A stretch of 64,000 bases of DNA from Planctomyces sp. SH-PL14 (GTDB lineage: Bacteria; Planctomycetota; Planctomycetia; Planctomycetales; Planctomycetaceae). How positions within the stretch are numbered: the first letter of the stretch is position 1; each line of letters begins with the position of its first letter. Location of the stretch: the NCBI RefSeq assembly GCF_001610835.1, contig NZ_CP011270.1, forward strand, positions 3,924,001 through 3,988,000, in the 5' to 3' direction. Shown piece by piece: positions 1 through 8,221 of this stretch. The translations under genes and the position numbers were made by a program. The notes beneath the pieces were generated by a model that saw only the letters and a list, made by a program, of their open reading frames with translations, did not search any database and had not been told where the DNA came from.

Positions 1-206
1 GAGCACATGCCCAGGCGCAGACAACGTGTCGGATGCCAGGCCGAGCGGTGAGTCCTCAACGCCGGTACCACAAAGGGCTCGTCCGTTGCCTACCACGGTT
101 CCTCACAGGAGTGCCTCCGGCGGCAAGGGGTTACCCCCCTTGACCCCGGCGGCCGTAGCACGTTGGGTTTGAGGTGGCACAGCCGTGCCGGCAGGCGCAC
201 GGTTTG
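1..206 (+). repeat. Dispersed structured repeat, copy 1 (cut by window edge)
   Basis: This is the right-hand part of the repeat family seen nine times in the window. It has the GCGCAGACAACGTGTC hairpin region, the GCCTCCGGCGGCAAGGGG/CCCCCCTTGACC hairpin, CACGTTGGGTTTGAG and the terminal GTGCCGGCA block. The left module lies before position 1. The copy sits just upstream of the MoxR gene, and bases 207-273 are the remaining leader of that gene. The forward open frames inside it are not conserved between copies, so it is not treated as coding. Confidence 0.85.
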
Positions 207-273
207 ATTTGACCCACCGACCGACCACAATCGCACGGACACCCCCATCCGCCCTCCCCGGCTGACACGGTTC

Positions 274-1293
274 ATGGCTGAGAAACGCGACTTCGACGAC
301 TTCCTCGAAAAGTTCCACCGCCACCGCGAGGTCATGGTCGAGGAACTCGGCAAGGTCGTCGTCGGCCAGGAAGCGGTCGTCGAACAGATCTTCGCCGCCA
401 TCTTCACCGGCGGACACTGCCTCCTCGTCGGCGTCCCCGGACTCGCCAAAACCCTCGTCGTCAGCACGATCGCCAAGATCCTCGACGTCCAGTTTCGACG
501 CATTCAGTTCACCCCCGATCTGATGCCCTCCGACATCACCGGGACGAACGTCCTCGAAGAGTCCGACACCGGCAAACGGGAATTCCGCTTCGTCAACGGC
601 CCGGTCTTCACCAACATCCTCCTGGCCGACGAAATCAACCGGACCCCGCCCAAGACCCAGGCCGCACTCCTCCAGTCCATGCAGGAACGCGAAGTCACCG
701 TCGGCGGCGTCACCTACGCCCTCCCGGAACCGTTCTTCGTCATCGCCACCCAGAACCCCATCGAGCAGGAAGGGACCTACCCCCTCCCGGAAGCCCAGCT
801 CGACCGGTTCATGTTCAACATCAAGGTTGACTACCCCAAGCTCGAAGAAGAGGAACGCATCCTCGCCTCGACGACGAGCGGCGAGCGACCCGAAGTCCGC
901 AAGGTCCTCTCATCCAAAGCGATCCTGTACCTGCAGAAGCAGATCAACCAGATCGAGGTCGGCCCGCTGACCATCAACTACATCGCCCGGCTGGTCCGCG
1001 CCACCCGCCCCGGCGACGGAACGGCTCCCGCCTTCGTGAAAGAACTGATCGACTGGGGAGCGGGCCCCCGAGCCGGACAATACCTCATCCACGGAGCCCG
1101 GGCCTTCGCCGCGATGGATGGCCGGGCCGCGGTGTCGTTCGAGGACGTCCGCCGCGTGGCGATCCCGGTCCTCCGGCACCGCATCGCCCCGAACTTCCAG
1201 GCCCAGGCCGAAGGGAACTCGAGCGACGACATCATCCGCCGCCTCCTCGAAGCGGTCCCCGAACCCTCCGTCCCGAAGTACGAACGCCGGTAG
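274..1293 (+). CDS. MoxR-family AAA+ ATPase
   Basis: A 339-residue MoxR-type AAA+ ATPase, a cytoplasmic chaperone-like ATPase that usually helps insert metals or mature partner proteins with von Willebrand A domains. Walker A is GVPGLAKT at residues 53-60 and Walker B/DEINR is at 119-123. An ATP-sensor stretch (ATQNPIEQEGTYPLPEAQLD) and the C-terminal MoxR lid domain follow. Length is normal for the family. The start is the first ATG after the repeat copy. MoxR genes normally head operons with DUF58 and VWA-domain genes; here a long hairpin follows and the next gene is an acyl-CoA ligase, so the usual partners are not downstream. Family assignment is firm; the client protein is unknown. Confidence 0.93.
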   Translation: MAEKRDFDDFLEKFHRHREVMVEELGKVVVGQEAVVEQIFAAIFTGGHCLLVGVPGLAKTLVVSTIAKILDVQFRRIQFTPDLMPSDITGTNVLEESDTGKREFRFVNGPVFTNILLADEINRTPPKTQAALLQSMQEREVTVGGVTYALPEPFFVIATQNPIEQEGTYPLPEAQLDRFMFNIKVDYPKLEEEERILASTTSGERPEVRKVLSSKAILYLQKQINQIEVGPLTINYIARLVRATRPGDGTAPAFVKELIDWGAGPRAGQYLIHGARAFAAMDGRAAVSFEDVRRVAIPVLRHRIAPNFQAQAEGNSSDDIIRRLLEAVPEPSVPKYERR

Positions 1294-1304
1294 ACCAAAA
1301 AAGA

Positions 1305-1409
1305 GTTAAACACCAAGACACCAAGGCGGCACCAAGGACACAAAGGGGTTTTATCCGCGTGATCAGGCCTTGGTGCTCTTTGTGACTTCTTGGTGCCTTG
1401 GTGTTTAAC
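1305..1409. repeat. Long inverted repeat of short ACACCAAG-type units
   Basis: An imperfect hairpin about 105 bp long. The left arm begins GTTAAACACCAAGACACCAA and the right arm ends CTTGGTGCCTTGGTGTTTAA, and each arm is itself built of direct CACCAAG units. It is AT-richer than the flanking genes. It lies between the stop of the MoxR gene and the leader of the next gene, where it could act as a terminator. It resembles the simple inverted repeats at 3237-3285, 25741-25910 and 52043-52121. Confidence 0.75.
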
Positions 1410-1484
1410 GAATGGCCCCCAACTGGAGAGGGGACCGGCGTAGAATGAGGCAGAGGTTGTCCTGACGCGCCCCGAGGGACCGCC

Positions 1485-3206
1485 ATGAGCGACCCGTCGT
1501 CCGTTTCCACTCTCTCCCCGGCCGAGGCTCCCTGGGTGGAGGGGCTCACGATCGATCTGGTCCTGCGACGGACCGCCGCGGACCATCCGGATCACGATGC
1601 CGTGGTCTTTGTTCACTCGGGAGAACGATGGACGTGGCGGGCCTTCGAACGAGTGGTCGATGAGGCGGCGCGGGGGCTCGTTTCCCTGGGACTGCAGCGG
1701 GGCGACCACTTCGGCGTGTGGGCTTCGAACGTTCCCGAGTGGGTCATTCTCCAGTTCGCTGCGGCGCGGGCCGGGGTGGTGCTTGTCACGGTCAATCCCG
1801 CTTATCGGACGCGCGAGTTGGAGTTCGCACTGGCTCAGTCGGAGGTCCGGGGGCTGGCACTCATCGGCCGGTTCAAGACGTCGGACTTCGTGGCGATGCT
1901 CGATGAGATCGACCCGGCGCTGCGTGGTTCGCCCGCCGCGGGGATTCGGAGCGCGAAGCTGCCTCGGCTGTCGTGGCTGATCGGGCTCCGCGGGGCGGAG
2001 GTTCCCGGGTTGCTGCCGTGGCGGGAGCTTCTGGCGGCGGGACAAAGTGTCACGGATGAGCAGATGGCCGAGCGGGCGGACTCGCTCGCACCCGGCGATC
2101 CGATCAACCTGCAGTACACCTCCGGGACGACCGGGAACCCCAAGGGGGTCCTGCTCACACACCGCAACCTGCTCCTCAACGCCTTCTATGCCGGGGAGCG
2201 CCAGCGGCTGACGGCGGCGGACCGGATCTGCATTCCGGTTCCGCTGTATCACTGCTTCGGCTGTGTCCTGGGAACGCTTGTCGCCATGGTCCGCGGGGCG
2301 GCGATGATCTTTCCTTCGGAGAGTTTTCATACGCGGGAAACGCTCCATGCGGTCTCGGCCGAGCGGTGCACGGCGCTCTACGGCGTCCCGACGATGTTCA
2401 TCGCGCAGCTGGAAAGTCCGGACTTCATCGTTGCGGACACGTCGTCGCTCCGGACCGGGATCATGGCCGGGAGTCCCTGCCCGATCGAGCTCATGAAGCG
2501 GGTCACGAGCGAGATGGGGATCCGGGAGATCACGATCGGCTATGGGCAGACTGAGGCCTCGCCGCTGATCACGATGACCCGCGCGGACGATCCGCTGGAG
2601 CTCCGCGTCAGTACGGTCGGGCGGACGCTGCCGGGAGTTGAGGTCCGGATCGTCGATCCCGCGACCGGTGACGAGGTGCCGGACGGGACGTCGGGTGAGC
2701 TCTGCTGCCGCGGGCACAACGTCATGACCGGTTACTACAACATGCCGGAGCAGACGGAGCAGGCGATCGATCCCGAGGGGTGGCTGCACACGGGCGACAT
2801 GGCGCTGCGGCGGCCCGACGGGTACCTGCGGATCACGGGGCGGCTCAAGGACATGATTATCCGCGGGGGCGAGAACATTTCGCCGCGGGAGATCGAGGAG
2901 GTGCTGCATCAGCATCCCGGGATCGAGGACGCCTATGTCGTCGGCGTGCCGGATCACCGCTGGGGGGAGGAGGTGCTGGCTTGTATCCGGCTGCGGAGCG
3001 CCGTGAACGGTGCCGCGGCCACGACGGCGGAGGAGATCCGGCAGTTCTGCGGACAGCGGCTGGCGCACTTCAAGGTGCCGCATTACGTGCGGTTCGTGGA
3101 TGGCTTTCCGACGACGGTTACGGGGAAGATCCAGAAGTTCCGGCTGCGGGAGGAGGCGATCCGCGAGCTGGGATTGGAGGAGGAGGCCGGCGAGGAAACG
3201 GCGTGA
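1485..3206 (+). CDS. Fatty-acyl-CoA ligase (FadD/ACSF2-like AMP-binding enzyme)
   Basis: A 573-residue adenylate-forming enzyme that activates a fatty acid to acyl-CoA with ATP. The P-loop-like A3 motif YTSGTTGNPKG is at 211-221, GYGQTEASP is the A5 motif, WLHTGDMA the A7 region, and the C-terminal catalytic lysine lies in TVTGKIQKFR at about residue 548. The PLYHCFGCVLG region and overall pattern resemble medium-chain ACSF2-type ligases rather than acetyl-CoA synthetase. The ATG follows a GAGGGA Shine-Dalgarno. It faces the reverse-strand acyl-CoA operon, so the two units probably serve the same fatty-acid degradation. Chain-length preference cannot be read from sequence. Confidence 0.9.
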   Translation: MSDPSSVSTLSPAEAPWVEGLTIDLVLRRTAADHPDHDAVVFVHSGERWTWRAFERVVDEAARGLVSLGLQRGDHFGVWASNVPEWVILQFAAARAGVVLVTVNPAYRTRELEFALAQSEVRGLALIGRFKTSDFVAMLDEIDPALRGSPAAGIRSAKLPRLSWLIGLRGAEVPGLLPWRELLAAGQSVTDEQMAERADSLAPGDPINLQYTSGTTGNPKGVLLTHRNLLLNAFYAGERQRLTAADRICIPVPLYHCFGCVLGTLVAMVRGAAMIFPSESFHTRETLHAVSAERCTALYGVPTMFIAQLESPDFIVADTSSLRTGIMAGSPCPIELMKRVTSEMGIREITIGYGQTEASPLITMTRADDPLELRVSTVGRTLPGVEVRIVDPATGDEVPDGTSGELCCRGHNVMTGYYNMPEQTEQAIDPEGWLHTGDMALRRPDGYLRITGRLKDMIIRGGENISPREIEEVLHQHPGIEDAYVVGVPDHRWGEEVLACIRLRSAVNGAAATTAEEIRQFCGQRLAHFKVPHYVRFVDGFPTTVTGKIQKFRLREEAIRELGLEEEAGEETA

Positions 3207-3236
3207 GGCCTCCTCAGGAATCTCCTATCCGTGTTC

Positions 3237-3285
3237 ATCTGTTTTTATCTGTGGCTAATTCTTTCTGCCACAGATAAACACAGAT
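3237..3285. terminator. Bidirectional hairpin between convergent genes
   Basis: ATCTGTTTTTATCTGTGGC (3237-3255) pairs almost perfectly with GCCACAGATAAACACAGAT (3267-3285) around an 11-nt loop. It lies between two convergent genes and is AT-rich, so it is a plausible terminator in both directions. The arms are repeated ATCTGTG units, and sequences of this type recur in many environmental bacterial genomes. Confidence 0.65.
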
Positions 3286-3329
3286 TAAGGCAGTGCGTCT
3301 TCGCTGCGTCTTGAAGGCGCTGATGCAAC

Positions 3330-5147
3330 TCAAGAAGTGGGCAGGTCCAACAGGCTTTTCGCGACCTCGCGGATCGCGGCGTAGTCGTTGTCGCGGCGTT
3401 CGCTGAGCAGTTCGCCCACACGCCGGGCCGAGTGCGACAGGAAGAGGAACGCGGCGCGGCGGCCGGACTCTCCCGCCGTGGAACCGTTTCCACTGTGCCC
3501 CAGCTCGTGGTCGAGACGGCTCAGGACACAGGCCTGCGCGAAAAGCTCCATCGCGGCGGCGGCGATCGGCTCCTGGGCAAGCTGCCGGTCGACGATCTCC
3601 TCCCGGTGATCCATCAGGGCCTTCTGCGCCGCGAGGCCGAACTGCCGGATGAGCCGGCTCAGCGTCCGGGCGTGCGGTACGAGGGCCGGAGCGTGGACCG
3701 CCACGTCGGGCGACTCCATCCGGCGGGCGAGCTCGTGCCAGGTGAAGCGGCTCAGGGTCCCCATCTCGCGGAGCGGGTGATGGAGGGCGTCCCACACCGA
3801 CTTCAGCTCGACGCCCGGGGCCCGAAGACCGACGAGGGCGATGAACGATGTCAGGACTTCGTTGGCCCCCTCGCCGATCTGGTTGATCCGCGCGTCGCGG
3901 AGCATCCGTTCGAGCGGCCGGTCCGTGAAGTAGGCGGCCCCGCCGTGGATCTGGAAGGCGTCGTTGACGATCGTCCAGAGCCGCTCCGTGCTCCAGACCT
4001 TGAGCATCGCCGTTTCGAGCATGTACTCGATCGGCTCGCCGCCCGCGGCCCGGTCGATGAGGCCGGCCGTGACGGTCGTCATCGCCTCCATGGCATAGGT
4101 CCAGGCCGCCATCCGGGCCAGCTTCTCCTGAACGAGCTCGAACTCGCCGAGCTTCTGGCCGAACTGCTCGCGGGTCCGGGCATGCTCGACGGCCAGCCGC
4201 AGACAGGTCTTGGCCGCGCCGGTGCAGCAGGCTCCGAAGGTCGTCCGTCCGAAGTCGAGGACGGTCAGCGCAATCTTGAGCCCCTTCCCTTCGGGGCCGA
4301 GGATCTGGCTCCGGGGGACCCGCATGTTCTCGAAGGCAAGCTTCGCCGTCGCGGTCCCGCGGATGCCGACCTTGCTCATGCGGGGCTCGATCACGCGGAA
4401 GCCGGGCATGTCGGGAGTGACCAGGAACGCCGTCACCGGCTTCGACTTCCCTTTGCCCTGGCCGGGGGTCCGGGCCATCACCGTCAGGACGTCGGCGATC
4501 GCGCCGTTGGTGATGTACCGCTTGTCGCCGTTGAGCGTGAAGAACTCGCCCGACTCATCCGGAACCGCGGTCGTCTGCACATTGGCGGCATCGGAGCCCG
4601 CCTGAGTTTCGGTGAGGGCGAAGGCGGCGAGCTTCCGGCCGCTCACGAGATCCGGGAGCCACCGCCGCTGCTGGTCGGGGGTGCCGAACAGGAGGAGCGA
4701 CCGCATTCCGATCGAGTGGTGCGCGTTGACGAGGATTGACGTGGCGCTACACCGGCCGCCGAGCTCTTCGAGGACGCGGCAGTAGGCCCGCTGCGTGAAG
4801 CCGCGGCCGCCGAGCGATTCCGGCGCGGTCATTCCCAGGACGCCGAGGCGGCCCAGGCCGTCGATGACGTCGCGGGGGATGTCGGCCTCGCGGTCGATGG
4901 CGGCCGGGTCGAGGTGGGCGTCGCAGAACGCTTTCAGTTCCGTGAGGGCCTGGCCGATCCGCGACTGCTCCTCGGCGGAGGAGCGCGGGTAGGGGAGGAA
5001 CAGGTCCCCGGCGAAGCGGCCGTGAAACAGCTCCTGGGCGGCGCTCCGCCGCGGGGTCTCGGAGAAGAGGAGGTTTTCGGCCTCCCGCATCTGCTCCTCC
5101 CGCCGCTCCGCCTGCTGGGCGTCCTTGTCGCTCGTCGTGCCGCTCAT
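3330..5147 (-). CDS. Acyl-CoA dehydrogenase (VLCAD/ACAD9-like, with C-terminal extension)
   Basis: A 605-residue FAD-dependent acyl-CoA dehydrogenase that introduces the alpha-beta double bond into acyl-CoA. The N-terminal helical domain, the FAD-binding FALTETQAGSDAANVQT stretch, the middle beta domain (IRGTATAKLAFENMRVP) and the C-terminal helical domain with RMLRDARINQIGEGANEVL are all present. The glutamate of IGEGANEVL is at the place of the usual VLCAD-type catalytic base. About 150 extra residues follow, as in VLCAD/ACAD9. Start: the frame is open further upstream, but the ATG at 5147 has GAGG six bases before it and removes an odd leader. Last gene of a four-gene reverse operon. Substrate length is inferred only from architecture. 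Confidence 0.9.
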   Translation of the reverse strand: MSGTTSDKDAQQAERREEQMREAENLLFSETPRRSAAQELFHGRFAGDLFLPYPRSSAEEQSRIGQALTELKAFCDAHLDPAAIDREADIPRDVIDGLGRLGVLGMTAPESLGGRGFTQRAYCRVLEELGGRCSATSILVNAHHSIGMRSLLLFGTPDQQRRWLPDLVSGRKLAAFALTETQAGSDAANVQTTAVPDESGEFFTLNGDKRYITNGAIADVLTVMARTPGQGKGKSKPVTAFLVTPDMPGFRVIEPRMSKVGIRGTATAKLAFENMRVPRSQILGPEGKGLKIALTVLDFGRTTFGACCTGAAKTCLRLAVEHARTREQFGQKLGEFELVQEKLARMAAWTYAMEAMTTVTAGLIDRAAGGEPIEYMLETAMLKVWSTERLWTIVNDAFQIHGGAAYFTDRPLERMLRDARINQIGEGANEVLTSFIALVGLRAPGVELKSVWDALHHPLREMGTLSRFTWHELARRMESPDVAVHAPALVPHARTLSRLIRQFGLAAQKALMDHREEIVDRQLAQEPIAAAAMELFAQACVLSRLDHELGHSGNGSTAGESGRRAAFLFLSHSARRVGELLSERRDNDYAAIREVAKSLLDLPTS

Positions 5148-5212
5148 GATGACCTCGTGGAGTGTCGCCTTCGGAGCCGCCAGCCTCATCGGAATTGTAC
5201 GCCGCCGGCCGC

Positions 5213-6952
5213 TCAGGAGGTGGGTCCCGCAACCACCGGATCGGCCGCGGTTCCGACCAGCGGACCTTCCTCGAAGTCAGCCGCCCGTCGTTCCTGCTCC
5301 CGGAGGAGCCGCCGCCGGGTCTTGCCGGAGGTGGTCTTCGGGAGGGCTTCGATGAACTCCAGCTCGCGGGGACACTTGTAGGGCGCGATCCGGTTCCGGA
5401 CGAACTCGCGGATCTCCGTGGCGAGCGGATCGTTCGCCTCGATCCCCGCCCTCAGGACGACAAACGCCTTCACGACCATGCCGCGGGTCGCGTCGGGGCA
5501 TTCGACCGCGGCCGCTTCGAGGACCGCCGGGTGGCAGCAGAGGCAGCTTTCGACTTCGAACGGCGAGATCCGATAGCCGCTCGCCTTGATGACGTCGTCC
5601 GCGCGGCCGCGGAACCAGAAGTTCCCTTCGTCGTCGGTCCGGACCACGTCGCCGCTGACGTACCACTCGCCGCGGAAGATCTCCGCCGTCAGCTCGGGCT
5701 TCCGCCAGTACTCCTTCATCATCCCGGGGTGTGAGTCGCGACGGACGCAGAGGATCCCTTCCGCTCCGGGGGGGACCGGCTGGAGGTCTTCGTCGAGGAG
5801 CTCGATGACGGTCCCCGGACCGGGACGGCCGCAGCTCCCGGGGTGGACCGGGCGGTCGATCCGGTTAAAGCAGTAGACCATGCACTCGCTCATCCCGATC
5901 CCGTCGAGCGGCGTGACGCCGAAGGTCCGCCGGATGGCGTGGAACGTGTCGGCGGGAAGCGGCTCGCCGGCCGAGGCGGCGTGGCGCCAGCGGGAGAGGT
6001 CGAATTCCTCCGCGGCTTCGTCGGCCGCCGCGGCCATCATCATCCGGTAGACGGTCGGCGGGGCGGTGAAGTTCGTGATCCGGTAGCGGTCGAACAGGCC
6101 GAACCAGACCGCCGGGTCGAACCGCCGGGCCATGGCGTCGTAGAGGACGATCGTCACGCCGCTGCGGAGGGCGTAGAGGAACGTCGAGGCGACCGGCAGG
6201 AGCCAGCCGAGCTCCGACGGGCAGGCGACAATGTCCCGTTCGCGGTAGTCGTGCCAGTAGCGGATCAGCGAATCGTACGAGAGGGGATAGCGGTGGCGGT
6301 GGACCACCCCTTTGGGGTCCCCCGTCGTTCCGGAGGTGTAGGCGAGGAACGCGGGATCGCTCGAGTGCGTGTCGACCGGTTTCCATTCACCAGCCGAGTG
6401 TTGCGGCGCGAAGTCCTCGCGGCAGAGCTCGTGAAAGTTTTCGTAGGCGGGCACCCGGAGGTCGGTTTCGGGGTAGGGGATGACGATGACCCGTTTGAGG
6501 TCGGGGCAGCGGTCCGCGACCTCTTCGACCGCGGCGAGCAGGTCGGTCGTGACGATGGCGGCGAAGGCGCCCGAGTCCCGCAGCCGGTACTCGACCTCGG
6601 GGGCCCGGAACTGCGTGCTGGAAGGGATGAAGATCCCGCCCGCTTTCGCCACCGCGAGGGCCGCGACGTAGAACTCGGGGAGGTTAGGGAGCCGCAGGAA
6701 GACGCGGTCGCCGGGCTGCAGGCCGACGTGCTGGAGCGACCGGGCCAGGTTCGTGCTCAGGCGGTCGAGCTCTCCGTAGGTCACGGACCGCTTCGCTCCT
6801 TCGGCGTTCTCCCACAGCAGGGCGGGCTTGTCCCCCCGGCCGCCGCGGACGTTGCCCCCTGTCAGGGCTTCGCCGAGGTTGTACCGCTCGGGAATCGACT
6901 GCCAGGGATCCCATTCGGTCTCGTTCGCCGCGACTCCGCCGGTCGGATGCAT
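5213..6952 (-). CDS. AMP-dependent acyl-CoA synthetase (ACSM/acetate-CoA-ligase-like)
   Basis: A 579-residue adenylate-forming acyl-CoA ligase. It has YTSGTTGDPKG at 205-215, GMSECMVYC as the A5 region, WYVSGDVVRTDDEGNFWFRG as the A7/A8 region, and PKTTSGKTRRRLLR with the catalytic lysine near residue 544. The SELGWLLP stretch and general layout resemble medium-chain ACSM enzymes. The start codon lies only three bases past the stop of the upstream B12/MeaB gene and is preceded by GGAGGA inside that gene's last codons, so the two are probably translationally coupled. It likely activates a short or branched acid feeding the mutase or dehydrogenase of the same operon; the acid itself is unknown. 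Confidence 0.88.
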   Translation of the reverse strand: MHPTGGVAANETEWDPWQSIPERYNLGEALTGGNVRGGRGDKPALLWENAEGAKRSVTYGELDRLSTNLARSLQHVGLQPGDRVFLRLPNLPEFYVAALAVAKAGGIFIPSSTQFRAPEVEYRLRDSGAFAAIVTTDLLAAVEEVADRCPDLKRVIVIPYPETDLRVPAYENFHELCREDFAPQHSAGEWKPVDTHSSDPAFLAYTSGTTGDPKGVVHRHRYPLSYDSLIRYWHDYRERDIVACPSELGWLLPVASTFLYALRSGVTIVLYDAMARRFDPAVWFGLFDRYRITNFTAPPTVYRMMMAAAADEAAEEFDLSRWRHAASAGEPLPADTFHAIRRTFGVTPLDGIGMSECMVYCFNRIDRPVHPGSCGRPGPGTVIELLDEDLQPVPPGAEGILCVRRDSHPGMMKEYWRKPELTAEIFRGEWYVSGDVVRTDDEGNFWFRGRADDVIKASGYRISPFEVESCLCCHPAVLEAAAVECPDATRGMVVKAFVVLRAGIEANDPLATEIREFVRNRIAPYKCPRELEFIEALPKTTSGKTRRRLLREQERRAADFEEGPLVGTAADPVVAGPTS

Positions 6953-6955
6953 GGC

Positions 6956-8176
6956 TCATTCCTCCAAGGAGTGTTCGTCCGGTTCGCTGGCCGGGCCACT
7001 GTCCATCGATGTCTCGAAGACCCAATCCCGCAGGGCATCAAACCCTTCGTTGCGGGACGCGCTGACTTGCAGGACCGGCACCTCCCGGTGTCCGGGCCGG
7101 TGTCGGGACAGGTTCACGGCCTCGTGGACCTCGGCGGCGAGGCGGTCGCTCCCCGGGAGGTCCGACTTCTGGATCACGACGAGGTCGGCGACTTCCAGCA
7201 GCCCCGCTTTCTCCCACTGGACCGAGTCCCCGGTCTCGGGCTGCAGGACGACGACGACCTTGTTGGCGAGCCGGCGGACCGCGACGTCCCCCTGGCCGAT
7301 CCCGACCGTCTCGACGAGGGTCAGGTCGAAGCCCGCTTCGCCCAGTGCAGTCCGCATTTCGCCGAGTTCCGGCGTCACCCCCTGCGAGCCGCTCGGCACC
7401 GCGAGGCTGCGGACGAAGAGGTCGCGGTCGGGGAGGAGCTCTGCCATCCGGATCCGGTCCCCCAGCAGCGCTCCGCCGGTGATGGGACTCTCGGGATCGC
7501 ACGCCAAGACCGCGACCCGCTTGCCGGCGGGGCGTCCCTTGAGAAGCCGGCAGAGGAGGGAGCTCTTTCCCGCTCCGGGGCTGCCGGTGATGGCGATGCA
7601 CCGCGAGGGCTGTCCGTTCCCGTTTGTCGCCGAGGGCGCGTCGCCGGCCGCGATTGCGCTCAGCCGCCGCGACATCTCGACGCGGGCCCGTACCTCCGCG
7701 GGCGCTTCGTCGGTCGATAGGTCGGCGAGCGGGACCTGAGCCTTGAGGGCTTCGGCGATGGCGGTCACGGAGGTTCCGGGACCGAAGACGCCACGGACGC
7801 CGTGTTCTTCGAGCGCGGCCACGTCCCGTTCCGGAATGATCCCTCCGACGACGATCCCGACGTCGCCGCAGCCCCACTCCCGGAGCGCCGCCGCGACGCG
7901 GGGGACGATCGTCAGATGGGCTCCGTTGAGGAGGCTCAGGCCCAGCCAGTCGGCGTCTTCGTCGCAGACCGCCTGGGCGACCGCCTCTGGACGCTGCCAG
8001 AGGCCGCCGTAGATGACGTGGAAGCCGGCGTCGCGGAGGCCGCGGGCGACGACCCGGATCCCCCGGTCATGCCCGTCGAGGCCGACCTTGGCGAGGACGA
8101 TCCGCGGCGGAACGCTCCGGCCGGTCGACGTGCGGGGAAGATGTTTCTCGAGAGGAACGGCTGTCGCGGGCGCCAC
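6956..8176 (-). CDS. Fused B12-binding domain and MeaB/ArgK-type GTPase
   Basis: A 406-residue two-domain protein. Residues about 24-147 form the cobalamin-binding Rossmann domain of acyl-CoA mutases, with the DxHxxG motif (D34, H36, G39), GLSLLNGAH and VVGGIIPERD. Residues about 190-406 form a MeaB/ArgK G-protein, the chaperone that protects and reloads the mutase: P-loop GSPGAGKS at 198-205 and G3 region ETVGIGQGD. The G4 motif reads QKSD where NKxD is usual. The start is GTG, preceded by GAGGAG. It begins 45 bp after the mutase catalytic gene. The order resembles IcmF (B12 domain, G-protein, catalytic part) with the catalytic part split off. Function inferred: cofactor subunit plus chaperone of the neighbouring mutase. 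Confidence 0.88.
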   Translation of the reverse strand: MAPATAVPLEKHLPRTSTGRSVPPRIVLAKVGLDGHDRGIRVVARGLRDAGFHVIYGGLWQRPEAVAQAVCDEDADWLGLSLLNGAHLTIVPRVAAALREWGCGDVGIVVGGIIPERDVAALEEHGVRGVFGPGTSVTAIAEALKAQVPLADLSTDEAPAEVRARVEMSRRLSAIAAGDAPSATNGNGQPSRCIAITGSPGAGKSSLLCRLLKGRPAGKRVAVLACDPESPITGGALLGDRIRMAELLPDRDLFVRSLAVPSGSQGVTPELGEMRTALGEAGFDLTLVETVGIGQGDVAVRRLANKVVVVLQPETGDSVQWEKAGLLEVADLVVIQKSDLPGSDRLAAEVHEAVNLSRHRPGHREVPVLQVSASRNEGFDALRDWVFETSMDSGPASEPDEHSLEE

Positions 8177-8221
8177 GATCTTGCTCCTCGTCCGTTGTGG
8201 GAAGGGTCCGGGTGGCTCGCG

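Noticed and set aside
175-195. Sigma-54-like TGGCAC...GTGCC in the right end of the repeat
   Set aside because: The GG and GC dinucleotides are 11 bp apart instead of 12, and the similarity comes from a short GGCAC/GTGCC palindrome that varies between copies.
978-3083. Reverse open frame of 701 codons opposite the acyl-CoA ligase
   Set aside because: It is a GC-rich mirror of the real forward gene, with Arg/Pro-rich translation, no domain and no ribosome-binding site.
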